Shown: positions 1-8,630 of the stretch, in pieces
How the letters are laid out: each line of letters begins with the position of its first letter
How positions within the stretch are numbered: position 1 is the first letter of the stretch
Source of the DNA: Caballeronia sp031450805
Lineage (GTDB): Bacteria > Pseudomonadota > Gammaproteobacteria > Burkholderiales > Burkholderiaceae
Assembly (NCBI RefSeq): GCF_031450805.1
Contig: NZ_JARTVY010000001.1
Span: 930,001 to 994,000, forward strand
DNA: 64,000 nt
Direction of reading: 5' to 3'
Translations under genes and position numbers: made by a program
The notes under the pieces: model-generated
The model's input: the letters and a program-made list of their open reading frames with translations, nothing else
Databases searched by the model: none
What the model was told of the DNA's origin: nothing

Positions 1-49
1 CTTCGCAGATTCGTTTCTTGGTTCACGCGTTCGGGATGAAGGCGCTGCG

Positions 50-1921
50 TCATAAGGCGGCTTCCTGCAAACGCTCAGGAGCCCAGACATGTTCGATCAA
101 TGCGACTACCAATTCGCGCCGGGTCCGCTGTTCCTCCTTCGTGAAAGTGTCGAAGGCCCTGAATGGCAGTTGATGTTCTGCAGCAAACTGCTGGAACTTC
201 GGTTGGTGCTGGTAAGCGCTCGCGTCCAAGCTTGCCGCGTAGAAGTTCTGCTTGGCGTAGTGCGGGCGCTTGTCGGCGAATGACTTGTCTTGCAGACTAC
301 GGTTCACGTCGGCAGGCAGCAAAAGGAGGGAAGCCACGTGGTTCCGCCACTCTTGGAACTCCTGCTCGTCTGCGAAGTGCTCGGCCACAGCCTCATAGTC
401 GTCGGCCCAAATGTGCTCGATGTCGAACGGATTCTTGACATCCCGCCTGACTAGTTTGTCGAAGGACTCGGTGCGGCCCGCGCCGGCCTCGGTCGCGGCC
501 GTCAGGCGCGCCAACAGGTGAGCGATATAGCGACGGCTGAATTGATTAAGTCCTAGACCATCAATGCCCGTTCGGCCTCTGGCGACGCTGCCCTCAAACG
601 TTACGTCGTCTTCTTCCAGCTTTTTAGTCAGCGCCTCTACCAACTCCGACAAAGGTTTGCGACGAATATCGCGGCATAGCAGCCACATGGCATACGACAC
701 ACTTGAGTATCCGACGCGGATGTAGTTCACCACACGGCGCATCAGCCAGATGTCAAGGTAGGTGGCCGTCACGGCTAGCTTCCGACGCACGGTGTCGTCG
801 TCGTCCGTTTCGATGAGCGGCGCCAGCAGCACCGTGCCCTGCCACGTGAAATCGTTGTGAGCGTTGTAGTAGATGGGCTCCAGACCGGGCGTGTAGTGTC
901 GGCTGGCGGCGAGAACGCGCCGGTAGGCTCTAGCGAAGAACGGGAAGCTCTGGGCCATCAGATGCTGATTGGCTTGTGCCTTGCCCAGGCCGAGTTGCAC
1001 GCTGTGATCGCGCACCCAGCGGTGAAAGACTGATCCGATGAGTTCCCAGTCCTTGTCCACGGCGCCTGCCTTGCGTTCGCGCGTGGAGTCGGCGTATTGC
1101 GCGCGTAGCCAAGCCTTGATGCAATTGGCGTCGCGCTCGGGCTCGTGGCTACCGCCCCACGAGATTAGCTCTAGAACCTCGTGCTTCCAAGTCTGGTTAG
1201 CCTGCATGCGGGCTTGCGGGTCTTCGATCGGGGCCAGCAAGTAGGCCTTGAGCATGTCCACCGGGCTGAGCGGTTTGCCGCGATCATTCATGGTTTCGAA
1301 GATCGCGTACGCGTAGTTGTCGTTGTCAGTGGCGATCTCGATCAAGCCCACCCGCGTGAGGAGCCAGTAGATGAAGTGTGGCAGCGCGTCGCCAAGATCG
1401 ACCAGCAGGTCGTTGGCCTCGATGTCGCTGTAACGGGCGTACATCGTTTGAATGGACTCATCTTTGCCATCAGGGCTGTAGTCGTAGCCCTGGAACAGCG
1501 CCTGGATAACTGGAAGGCGCTCGGGGATGTCGAGGTTGAACTTGGGCTCGCCCAAGTTGTCGCTGAAGATCAGGGGCGCCATGGTCTTCGACACCGGCAA
1601 CTCCCGTGCTTCCGCCGCGCGGTATAGGCAGATGAGCAGCAGCGTAAGCGAAGTCACCCGCTGCTGGCCATCGATCAGATAATTTTTGCCGTTGCGCTTG
1701 CTGACGATGATGGAGCCGAGAAAGTATTCACCGTAGCTGCTCACTGCCGGAGTCTCGTCCCCTGCCTGGTACTGAGAGAAGAACTTGGCTTGTAGGTCTG
1801 ATAGCAGTTCGTCGATATTCTCCTTTTCCCACTTGTACTCGCGCTGATACTCGTCGATGGAGAAGGACTGACTTTGCAGCAATTGCTGCACGCTACGGTA
1901 ATGCGGTGTGATGGCGCTCAT
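50..1921 (-). CDS. DUF262/DUF1524 (GmrSD-like) nuclease-family protein
   Basis: The protein has about 623 residues. The N-terminal DUF262 domain shows the family's YQR-x-Y-x-W box (residues 25-31) and the DGQQR box (84-88), which in GmrS/SspE-type proteins binds or hydrolyses nucleotide. Near residue 500 the motif DIEHIWAD is the His-containing start of the DUF1524 HNH-type nuclease domain. The family includes type IV restriction enzymes that attack modified DNA, so a defence role is likely; the exact target cannot be read. The ATG at 1921 is preferred because a GAGGGA ribosome site lies just before it. The same frame stays open upstream through an HsdS remnant to 2122, so a longer fused product is possible. 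It lies downstream of a broken type I R-M locus. Confidence 0.85.
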   Translation of the reverse strand: MSAITPHYRSVQQLLQSQSFSIDEYQREYKWEKENIDELLSDLQAKFFSQYQAGDETPAVSSYGEYFLGSIIVSKRNGKNYLIDGQQRVTSLTLLLICLYRAAEARELPVSKTMAPLIFSDNLGEPKFNLDIPERLPVIQALFQGYDYSPDGKDESIQTMYARYSDIEANDLLVDLGDALPHFIYWLLTRVGLIEIATDNDNYAYAIFETMNDRGKPLSPVDMLKAYLLAPIEDPQARMQANQTWKHEVLELISWGGSHEPERDANCIKAWLRAQYADSTRERKAGAVDKDWELIGSVFHRWVRDHSVQLGLGKAQANQHLMAQSFPFFARAYRRVLAASRHYTPGLEPIYYNAHNDFTWQGTVLLAPLIETDDDDTVRRKLAVTATYLDIWLMRRVVNYIRVGYSSVSYAMWLLCRDIRRKPLSELVEALTKKLEEDDVTFEGSVARGRTGIDGLGLNQFSRRYIAHLLARLTAATEAGAGRTESFDKLVRRDVKNPFDIEHIWADDYEAVAEHFADEQEFQEWRNHVASLLLLPADVNRSLQDKSFADKRPHYAKQNFYAASLDASAYQHQPKFQQFAAEHQLPFRAFDTFTKEEQRTRRELVVALIEHVWAPERLQEAAL

Positions 1922-2116
1922 GGCGTGTCCCTCACGCGTCTTGGTTTTGGGTTTCAGCTTGTCGCCGGCCACTTCGACTTGGTCGGCAGTCGGTAGCAGC
2001 AGGGTTCTGCCGGTTACCAGCTCTTGCATCATGCCCTGCTCGAAGGCGCGCATTTTGGCGGGTCGTTCTTCTAGGGCGGGAAGGTCGACCTGCATGTCGG
2101 ACAGGACCTTGCTTCG
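1922..2116 (-). pseudogene. hsdS: Remnant of type I restriction specificity subunit (HsdS C-terminus)
   Basis: In the frame running into the DUF262 gene, about 40 residues match the C-terminal coiled-coil end of HsdS: KVLSDM followed by ALEER, KMRAFEQGMMQEL and TGRT, the usual last lines of that subunit. Both target-recognition domains are missing. No stop separates it from the downstream gene, so it reads in frame into the DUF262 protein. It joins directly to an HsdM 5' fragment in another frame, which indicates a deletion of most of hsdM and hsdS. It cannot specify DNA recognition by itself. Confidence 0.75.
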
Positions 2117-2384
2117 CGTCAATCAACGGCTGAATGAGGTGGGCATTGATTTTGTCGCCGATATCGGTCTTGCCCTTCAGCGCGATCATGTCCTTGAACC
2201 TGGCCCCGTTTGGGATAAGCATCGGCGGCGCGAGATTGTCGCTACCGGCGTATTTGTCCCTGATGCACTTGATGAACAGCATGGACAGGGAGTAGTCCTT
2301 GTACTGGCTGGCATCCATGCCGCCACGCAGTTCATCGCAAGAGGCCCAGACGAAGGAGTAGAGGTCTGATTTCTTGATGGCCAT
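2112..2384 (-). pseudogene. hsdM: Remnant of type I restriction methyltransferase (HsdM N-terminus)
   Basis: The ATG at 2384 opens a frame whose first about 90 residues match the helical N-terminal domain of HsdM: MAIKKSDLYSFVWASCDELR, then GGMDASQYKDY, LFIKCIRDKYA, FKDMIALKGK and IGDKIN. After LIDA the family resemblance stops at about 2112-2118 and the DNA continues as hsdS in another frame. The S-adenosylmethionine and NPPY catalytic domains are absent, so no methyltransferase activity is expected. The short frame stays open to 1932 by chance. Confidence 0.8.
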
Positions 2385-2638
2385 GAAGCGGTCAGGCTCG
2401 TGTGGTGAGTCGTCGCAGAGGCCGAAATGTTACCCTTCCGGCAGGCGGACATTGCAAAAAGTCATCGCGCGTTGTGGCGAAGTCGTTTCGCGCGATGGGC
2501 GCTCCCGATACACAGCAGCAACGGCGTGGGCACTTCAGTAATCCCCAGGTCACCGCCTGAAAGGCGAAGACCGCTTTCCGGCACGAAACCGATACCTGAA
2601 GAATAGAAAGGGTGGACTCTTGCTAGGCAAATTATCGT

Positions 2639-2714
2639 TGGCGCGCCCGGCTGGGATCGAACCAGCAACCCCTGCCTTCGGAGGGCAGTACTCTATCCAT
2701 TGAGCTACGGGCGC
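2639..2714 (-). tRNA. tRNA-Arg (anticodon CCG)
   Basis: The reverse complement folds as a 76-nt cloverleaf. The acceptor stem GCGCCCG pairs with CGGGCGC, the anticodon stem CTGCC/GGCAG encloses loop CTCCGAA (anticodon CCG), and the T arm holds GGTTCGATCC. The 3' CCA is encoded at 2639-2641. The 3' end faces the restriction-locus remnants, the usual orientation when an island has used a tRNA 3' end as attachment site. Confidence 0.95.
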
Positions 2715-2905
2715 ATCTGCTGAGAATCTTGCTTGCGGGGTGCCGGAAGGCGACAGCAAGACCCATGCGAATCCGAGAGGATACCTGTTTTCCGTGCATC
2801 CGTCCATGTCAGGGCGTTTCAGCGCCACATCGGGCTTCGATGAACTGCGGGTAAACGCCCGCCACGCGCTCCATCGCCCCGACGCCTTCCGTTAAACGTT
2901 CCGTC

Positions 2906-2937
2906 TATAATCGACCGTGCCCCTGGCGACGCCAGGG
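2906..2937 (+). promoter_or_regulatory. -10 box and palindrome before the cytochrome c gene
   Basis: TATAAT at 2906-2911 is a consensus -10 box; no good -35 is visible. Just downstream, where transcription would begin, CCCTGGCG (2921-2928) and CGCCAGGG (2930-2937) form a perfect 8-bp dyad around one base. It could be an operator or a 5'-UTR hairpin; no regulator can be assigned. Confidence 0.45.
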
Positions 2938-2999
2938 CGAAGCGGTAGCCGTCACGCTGTCTGAACCGACTCAATCAAAAAACGGGAGACGAGACAAGC

Positions 3000-3899
3000 A
3001 TGAGCGAAGCACCCCACGGAGCCCCGATCAGGACACCCGGCCAACTCATCGCGGCAGTCATCGCGGGGTTCGGCATCCCGGTCGCCATCATCATCCTGCT
3101 CGCCGTCTACGTCGATACCTCGACGCGCACCGGCGCGGGCACCGACATCGACGCCTCCGTGCAAGAGCGCATCGCGCCCGCCGCGAAAGTCGATATCCGC
3201 GATGCCAACGCCCCCCGCGTCTACAAAACCGGCGAAGAAGTGTTCAAGGCCGTCTGCTCCGCATGCCATGCGACAGGCACCGCTGGCGCACCCAAGCTCG
3301 GCGATGCCGGTGCATGGGCTCCGCGTATCGGCGAAGGCTACGACACGCTGCTGCACAACGCGCTCAACGGCAAAGGTGCGATGCCCCCGCGCGGCGGCGC
3401 CAGTCCCGACGACTACAGCGACTTCGAGATCGCGCGCGCCGTCGTCTACATGGCGAACAACGCCGGCGCAAAGTTCGCGGAACCGGCGCAACCCGCACCG
3501 GGCGCGGCGGCGGGTGCATCGGCTGCCGCATCCGCTTCGGCGCCGGCCGCCGCTTCCGGCGCGACCGACAACGCCCAGGCCGCAGCCGCCCTCGCTGCGC
3601 TGGCCTCAGTGCCGCAGACCGCATCGGCGCCGGCTGCTGGCGCCCAAAGCGCCGATGCCGCGCAAGCCGGCAAGGCGCTCTACGAACAGGTGTGTCAGGC
3701 GTGTCACGCGGCAGGCGTACTGAACGCGCCGAAGTTCGGCGACAAGGCGGCCTGGGCGCCGCGCCTCAAAGAGCCGATGGAAACCGTCTACAACTACGCG
3801 CTTCACGGCAAGGGCGCGATGCCGCCGAAAGGCGGATCGAATGCATCGGACGCGGATGTGAAAGCCGCCGTCGATTACATGGTGAACGCGTCGAAGTAA
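3000..3899 (+). CDS. Membrane-anchored di-haem cytochrome c (c5-like)
   Basis: The 299-residue protein has one N-terminal membrane segment (about residues 15-38) and two related cytochrome c domains joined by an Ala/Pro/Ser-rich linker. Haem-attachment motifs are CSACH (86-90) and CQACH (232-236). Each domain carries GAMPP, whose Met is the likely axial ligand. It should act as a periplasmic electron carrier held to the inner membrane; its partner oxidase is not in the window. A GGAGACGAG ribosome site precedes the ATG. The two domains look like an internal duplication. It is convergent with rep, with a hairpin between them. Confidence 0.88.
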   Translation: MSEAPHGAPIRTPGQLIAAVIAGFGIPVAIIILLAVYVDTSTRTGAGTDIDASVQERIAPAAKVDIRDANAPRVYKTGEEVFKAVCSACHATGTAGAPKLGDAGAWAPRIGEGYDTLLHNALNGKGAMPPRGGASPDDYSDFEIARAVVYMANNAGAKFAEPAQPAPGAAAGASAAASASAPAAASGATDNAQAAAALAALASVPQTASAPAAGAQSADAAQAGKALYEQVCQACHAAGVLNAPKFGDKAAWAPRLKEPMETVYNYALHGKGAMPPKGGSNASDADVKAAVDYMVNASK

Positions 3900-3914
3900 G
3901 GCCGCGGCGATAAC

Positions 3915-3948
3915 AAACCCTGCGCACGCCCCAGGCGTCGCAGGGTTT
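3915..3948. terminator. Hairpin between cytochrome c and rep
   Basis: AAACCCTGCG (3915-3924) pairs with CGCAGGGTTT (3939-3948) across a 14-nt loop. It sits between two convergent stop codons, and its arms end in A and T runs, so it could stop transcription from both sides. Confidence 0.7.
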
Positions 3949-3952
3949 GCCG

Positions 3953-6040
3953 TCAGTTCTTTTGCAACATCGCCTTCAGCATCGCCATCCGGTCCTTCGG
4001 CGACAACGGCGCTTCTTCCGCCGTCGGCGGCGGCGCGTCGTCGAGCAGCATCTCCGGGATAAAGCGCGACGGCTCGCACACCACCGTCTCCCGCGCGCGC
4101 TTGCGTTTCTTGCACCAGTTCAGATGCAGGCTGCGCTGCGCCCGCGTGATCGCCACATACATCAGCCGGCGCTCTTCCTCGATGCGGGCATCGTCGATCG
4201 GACCGTCATCGTCCGAACTCCCGCGATGCGGCATGATGCCTTCCTCGACGCCCACTAGAAACACGTGCGGATACTCGAGCCCCTTCGACGCATGGACGGT
4301 CGAGAGCCGCACCGCGTCCGGGTCCTCGTCCTTGCCTTCCAGCATCGACATCAGCGCGACGGTCTGGATCAGCCCGAGCAGGTTCTTGCCGTCGTCGGCG
4401 AGGCCATCGGCGGTGTCGTAGCCGGTCTGTTCGGCTTCCGGCGACAACTCCGGCTTCGTGCCCTTGCGCTTCAGCCATTCGCAAAATTCGAGGACGTTCT
4501 GCCACTTGGACTGAGCCTGCCGCTCGTCGAAGGCATCGTACAGGTAGGCTTCGTAGTGGATGGCTTCCATCATGTCGTCGAGCACGGTGCTTGCCGGATC
4601 ACGCGCGGCGCGGTCCGACAGCCGGCGTATCCACTCGCAGAACGTGCGCAGCGGTTCGACTTGCCGCGCTGACAGCCGCGCCTCGATGCCGCCCATGAAC
4701 ACCGCCTCGAACAGCGACACCTTCGCCGCGCCCGCGAACGCGCCGAGCGCTTCGAGCGTCGTGTTGCCGACGCCGCGCCGGGGCGTCGTGATCGCGCGGA
4801 TGAACGCGGGATCGTCGTCCGGATTCGCGATCAGCCGCAAATACGCAATGATGTCCTTGATCTCCGCGCGATCGAAAAACGACTGCCCGCCCGACAGCAC
4901 ATACGGAATGCGCTCGCGACGCAGCACCTGCTCGAAGATGCGCGCCTGAAAATTTCCGCGATACAGAATGGCGTAATCGCGGAACGCCGCGCGCCGCTCG
5001 AACTTGTGCGCCGAAAGCCGGAAGACCACGGATTCCGCTTCGTGCTCTTCGTCGTTGCATCCGGTGACGGTGATGGTGTCGCCCATGCCGTGCTCCGACC
5101 ACAGCTTTTTCTCGAAGAGCTTCGGATTGTTGGCGATGACGTTGTTCGCCGCCGTCAGAATCCGCACCGTCGACCGATAGTTCTGCTCCAGCTTGATGAC
5201 GTGCAGCTTCGGGAAGTCCTTGCTCAGCTGCGCGAGGTTCTCGAGCGTGGCGCCGCGCCAGCCGTAGATGGCCTGATCGTCGTCGCCCACGGCGGTGAAC
5301 GCCGCGCGCGGACCGGCCAGCAGCTTCAGCAATTCGTACTGGCAGGCGTTGGTGTCCTGATACTCGTCGATCAGCAGGTAGCGCAGGCGGTTCTGCCACT
5401 TCTCGCGCACCTGCTCGTTCTCCGCGAAGAGTTGCGCGGGGCGCAGGATCAGATCGTCGAAGTCGAGCGCCTGATACGCATGAAGCGTCGCGGCATAGCT
5501 GCGATAGACGATCGCCGCCTGATGCTCGTCCTCGTTGCTCGCGAGGACGGCGGCCTGATCGGGCGAGACCATCGCGTTCTTCCACAGCGAAATGATCGAC
5601 TGCACCTTGCGGATGAGGCCCTTGTCCGTCGTGCCGAGCTGTTCCTGGACCATGCCGAAGCAGTCGTCGGAATCCATGATCGAGAACTGCGGCTTTAGCC
5701 CGACGTGCTCCGCTTCCTGGCGCATGATCTGGACGCCGAGCGAATGGAACGTGCAGATGGTCAACTGATTGACCGGCACCTTGCGGCCTTCCTTGCCGGG
5801 CGTCGTCAGTGTCTTGCCTTCGAGGAGCTTGGCGGTCCGCTCGCGCATTTCGAGCGCGGCCTTGTTCGTGAAGGTGAGCGCGGCGATGTGCTTCGGCTCG
5901 AAGCCGCGTCCTTCGATCAGGTGCGCGATCTTCTGCGTGATCACGCGCGTCTTGCCGCTGCCCGCGCCCGCGAGCACGAGACAGGGACCATCGAGATAGC
6001 GCACCGCTTCGCTTTGCGCGGCGTTGAGACCTGCGGACAT
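3953..6040 (-). CDS. rep: ATP-dependent DNA helicase Rep (UvrD/Rep superfamily 1)
   Basis: The 695-residue protein is a 3'-5' superfamily 1A helicase that helps replication forks pass bound proteins. It has the Walker A AGAGSGKT, motif Ia ALTFTNKAA, the DEYQDTN Walker B box in the Rep form (UvrD has DEFQDTN), GDDDQAIYGWRGA, QNYRS, and the C-terminal VHASKGLE and VAITRAQ motifs. MSAGLNAAQ at 6040 matches the family's N-terminus; an upstream extension to 6280 has no homology look. The gene stands alone on this strand. UvrD is the main alternative, but motif II and the 695-residue length favour Rep. Confidence 0.9.
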   Translation of the reverse strand: MSAGLNAAQSEAVRYLDGPCLVLAGAGSGKTRVITQKIAHLIEGRGFEPKHIAALTFTNKAALEMRERTAKLLEGKTLTTPGKEGRKVPVNQLTICTFHSLGVQIMRQEAEHVGLKPQFSIMDSDDCFGMVQEQLGTTDKGLIRKVQSIISLWKNAMVSPDQAAVLASNEDEHQAAIVYRSYAATLHAYQALDFDDLILRPAQLFAENEQVREKWQNRLRYLLIDEYQDTNACQYELLKLLAGPRAAFTAVGDDDQAIYGWRGATLENLAQLSKDFPKLHVIKLEQNYRSTVRILTAANNVIANNPKLFEKKLWSEHGMGDTITVTGCNDEEHEAESVVFRLSAHKFERRAAFRDYAILYRGNFQARIFEQVLRRERIPYVLSGGQSFFDRAEIKDIIAYLRLIANPDDDPAFIRAITTPRRGVGNTTLEALGAFAGAAKVSLFEAVFMGGIEARLSARQVEPLRTFCEWIRRLSDRAARDPASTVLDDMMEAIHYEAYLYDAFDERQAQSKWQNVLEFCEWLKRKGTKPELSPEAEQTGYDTADGLADDGKNLLGLIQTVALMSMLEGKDEDPDAVRLSTVHASKGLEYPHVFLVGVEEGIMPHRGSSDDDGPIDDARIEEERRLMYVAITRAQRSLHLNWCKKRKRARETVVCEPSRFIPEMLLDDAPPPTAEEAPLSPKDRMAMLKAMLQKN

Positions 6041-6281
6041 CGTTCTGGACTTTGGAGAGTGAGGCGCGCGGCAACCGGTAAAAAACACCGCCGCTGATGG
6101 ACTGCGAGCATTCGCCCGGCGACACACGGTTCGTGCGCGCGGCGAATTCGAGAGCGCGATGTTAACACGATAAAACGCGATGGGATTTGGCCCCGCTTGG
6201 CGTTCGGCTTGCCGCTGCGGTTTGCCGCGATCGGGCCGCGTGCCACAATATCCGGTCGATTCAAACAGGATGATGCCCACA

Positions 6282-7325
6282 ATGAGTTCAGCACTGAAAG
6301 TCGGCCTGATGGGCTATGGCCTTGCCGGCGCGACGTTCCATGCGCCCGTCATCGAGCATTGCGGCCGCGCGAGCGTGACGGCCATCGCGACGAGCCAGGC
6401 CGAGCGCGCGCAGGCCGATTATCCGGACGCGCGGATCGTTGCGGACTTCGATGCGCTCGCCGCCATCGATGAGATCGCGTGCATCGTTATCGCAACCCCC
6501 AACGATACGCACTTCGACCTTGCGCGCCGTGCGTTGACGGCGGGCAAGCACGTGGTCGTCGACAAGCCGGTGACGCTCACCGCTGCCGACGCGCGCGCGC
6601 TGGCCGATCTCGCGCAGCAGAATGGCTTGCTGTTCGCGCCGTTTCACAACCGCCGCTGGGACGGCGATTTCATGACGGCGCGCGGGCTGATCGAAAGCGG
6701 GCGGCTCGGGCGCATCACGCATTACGAATCGCATTTCGATCGGTTCCGCCCGAAAGTGCCGCAACGCTGGCGCGAGGAGGCGTCGAGAGGCGGCGGTCTG
6801 CTGTTCGATCTCGGGCCGCATCTGATCGATCAGGCGCTCGCGCTTTTCGGCGTGCCGCAGACGGTGACGGCTTTCGTGAAGGCGCATCGCGACCACGCGC
6901 ACGCGCCGGATTATGTGCATCTCGTGCTCGGCTATGCGGACAAGGAAGTGGTGCTGCATGCGAGCGCGCTCGCCGCGCTCGAGCCGCCGCGGTTCGCGAT
7001 TCACGGCACGCGCGGCAGTTATGTGAAGACCGGCCTCGACGTGCAGGAAGATCAGTTGCGCGCTGGCCTGCGCCCTGGCGATGCAGGCTTCGGCAAGAAT
7101 CCGCCCGGACTGCTGCGCGAGGTGGACGGCGATCACGACCTGCGCCATGAATTCGCGACGCGCGATGGGGCGTATGTGGAGTTTTATCGCGCGCTGGCGG
7201 CGTCGGTGCTGGATGGCAAGCCGTTTCCGGTGACGCCGCAGGATGCGGTGGATACGATGACCGTCATCGAGCTGGCGATGCAAAGCGAGCGGGAAGGGAG
7301 GAGGGTGGAGTTCGTGCGGGGGTGA
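6282..7325 (+). CDS. Gfo/Idh/MocA family oxidoreductase
   Basis: The 347-residue NAD(P)-dependent dehydrogenase has the Rossmann motif GYGLAGATFH near the N-terminus, the family's cofactor/substrate box DKPVTLT, and the catalytic-domain segment GGGLLFDLGPHLIDQAL. Its overall form is that of YdgJ-like members. The substrate, probably a sugar, inositol or related polyol, cannot be told from sequence. The ATG at 6282 has AGGA about 11 bases upstream; in-frame ATGs at 6270 and 6273 lie on top of that site. It stands alone, divergent from rep. Confidence 0.85.
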   Translation: MSSALKVGLMGYGLAGATFHAPVIEHCGRASVTAIATSQAERAQADYPDARIVADFDALAAIDEIACIVIATPNDTHFDLARRALTAGKHVVVDKPVTLTAADARALADLAQQNGLLFAPFHNRRWDGDFMTARGLIESGRLGRITHYESHFDRFRPKVPQRWREEASRGGGLLFDLGPHLIDQALALFGVPQTVTAFVKAHRDHAHAPDYVHLVLGYADKEVVLHASALAALEPPRFAIHGTRGSYVKTGLDVQEDQLRAGLRPGDAGFGKNPPGLLREVDGDHDLRHEFATRDGAYVEFYRALAASVLDGKPFPVTPQDAVDTMTVIELAMQSEREGRRVEFVRG

Positions 7326-7483
7326 CGTGATTCCTGCTGTTTAGCAGACGTTGCGGGTGCGTAATAAAAAGATAAACGCTGAAGCCGTAGGGCCTGTACT
7401 ATTCCGAACACTCGAATAACAGGCCAACGCTACTTGAACCTCCCTCACCCGTTAGTCATGATTGGCTCGACGCTCTTTTCGAA

Positions 7484-8224
7484 ATGACGATCAGTGCGCA
7501 GAGCAACGAGTTCGTTGTGAAGCGCATAGAGCGAGACGCGCAGCAGTCACTTCAACGAAACGCTGATGAGCCGCAGATGTGCTGGCTCGTTCTGGCGTTT
7601 GTCGCGTTCTTGCGTAGCGACCGGGATAGATTCATTCGTTGCGCCGAAGCGGCCTATGCGTTGGCCAACTATGACTCGATGGTGCTGGGTAACGCCGCGT
7701 CGCTAGCTTTGAACCTCGGAGCGACCGATCTGGCGGTGAAGTACGCCCGTCGACTCGCTGCAATGAAGCACGGTCACGCCCGGATGTTCCTTGCTGCGGC
7801 TCGTGCGCTCTATGGCGCGACTCTTTTCGAAGAAGCGAATGCGGTCATGCACTCCGGCAACATCCAGCACGCGCTCACAGAAAGCGACTGCTTTCTCGTT
7901 GAGATGAACGATCTGATCGCGTCGTTTCAGCGTTCTGGCGTCGATCCACAAACGCGCATGGCCCTGTTGCAACTCGCCAGTTCGACGATACGGGCATCCG
8001 GCCACGCGATAAGGCGGACGCGCCCGGTGCGCTTTCCCGACCACACCGTGCGATACGAGTTCTACATCGACCAGTCTGCAAGCCAGTGCGCCAACGTGAA
8101 CGTTGCCATCGCGGAAGCGCTCACCGACGAGTTCGATGACGCCCACCCCGAGTTGATTACCTTCGTTTGCCGCCCGCTCGCATCGTTCGTACCGCGCGGC
8201 ACGTCCTTTGAAATTGCGCGATGA
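7484..8224 (+). CDS. Helical-repeat-like protein of unknown function, paired with a HEPN gene
   Basis: The 246-residue protein resembles no family I can name. Residues about 30-150 are alanine-rich helices with TPR-like spacing (CAEAAYALANY, NAASLALNLGATDLAVKYARRLA, AAARALYGATLFEEANAV), suggesting an alpha-solenoid; the last about 70 residues look like a mixed alpha/beta domain. No signal peptide or membrane segment is seen. Its stop overlaps the next start as ATGA at 8221-8224, so the two are translationally coupled. A regulatory or antitoxin-like role toward the HEPN protein is inferred only from this coupling. Confidence 0.7.
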   Translation: MTISAQSNEFVVKRIERDAQQSLQRNADEPQMCWLVLAFVAFLRSDRDRFIRCAEAAYALANYDSMVLGNAASLALNLGATDLAVKYARRLAAMKHGHARMFLAAARALYGATLFEEANAVMHSGNIQHALTESDCFLVEMNDLIASFQRSGVDPQTRMALLQLASSTIRASGHAIRRTRPVRFPDHTVRYEFYIDQSASQCANVNVAIAEALTDEFDDAHPELITFVCRPLASFVPRGTSFEIAR

Positions 8225-8613
8225 GTATCGAAGTCGAGGATCTGATCGGCCTGGCGCAGCAACTCGCTGCGGGCGGCAGTGAGTGCGAATGGCGCTCGGG
8301 CGCATCACGTGCGTACTACGCTGCTTATCACCAAGCTTTGCAGGTAGCGGACAAGTGCTTGCCGCCCGGCCATGACGCAGCAGGAGTGCATCAACGCCTG
8401 ACTGATCGATACATCGCGCACGGAAAGAAGGGCAAAGTGCTTGCCTACCTGCTCATCGACCTCAAGAAGATAAGAACACTCGCGGACTACCATCTTGCGG
8501 ATGCGTTCGACCAGCACGACGCGACCGACCTCGTCGCAAACTGCGTGGCCTTCCTGACGCGCGCGGACGCGTTCCGATCAATGGCGGAAGCCGACGCATC
8601 CGCAACGGTCTGA
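8221..8613 (+). CDS. HEPN-domain protein
   Basis: The 130-residue all-helical protein carries the HEPN signature: an Arg and His six residues apart in RAYYAAYH (R30, H37), preceded by the usual W-R-S-A-SRAYYA context, and a C-terminal helix pair. HEPN proteins are often RNases in toxin-antitoxin or defence modules, with R-x4-6-H as the active site. Here the partner is not the common MNT nucleotidyltransferase but the helical-repeat-like gene it overlaps by 4 bp. Housekeeping HEPN proteins also exist, so toxicity is not established. Confidence 0.75.
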   Translation: MSIEVEDLIGLAQQLAAGGSECEWRSGASRAYYAAYHQALQVADKCLPPGHDAAGVHQRLTDRYIAHGKKGKVLAYLLIDLKKIRTLADYHLADAFDQHDATDLVANCVAFLTRADAFRSMAEADASATV

Positions 8614-8630
8614 AGCCGTGCCGCCGAAGT

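Noticed and set aside
2462..2828. Small minus-strand frames over the tRNA
   Set aside because: They read through tRNA-Arg and its flanks and cannot be genes.
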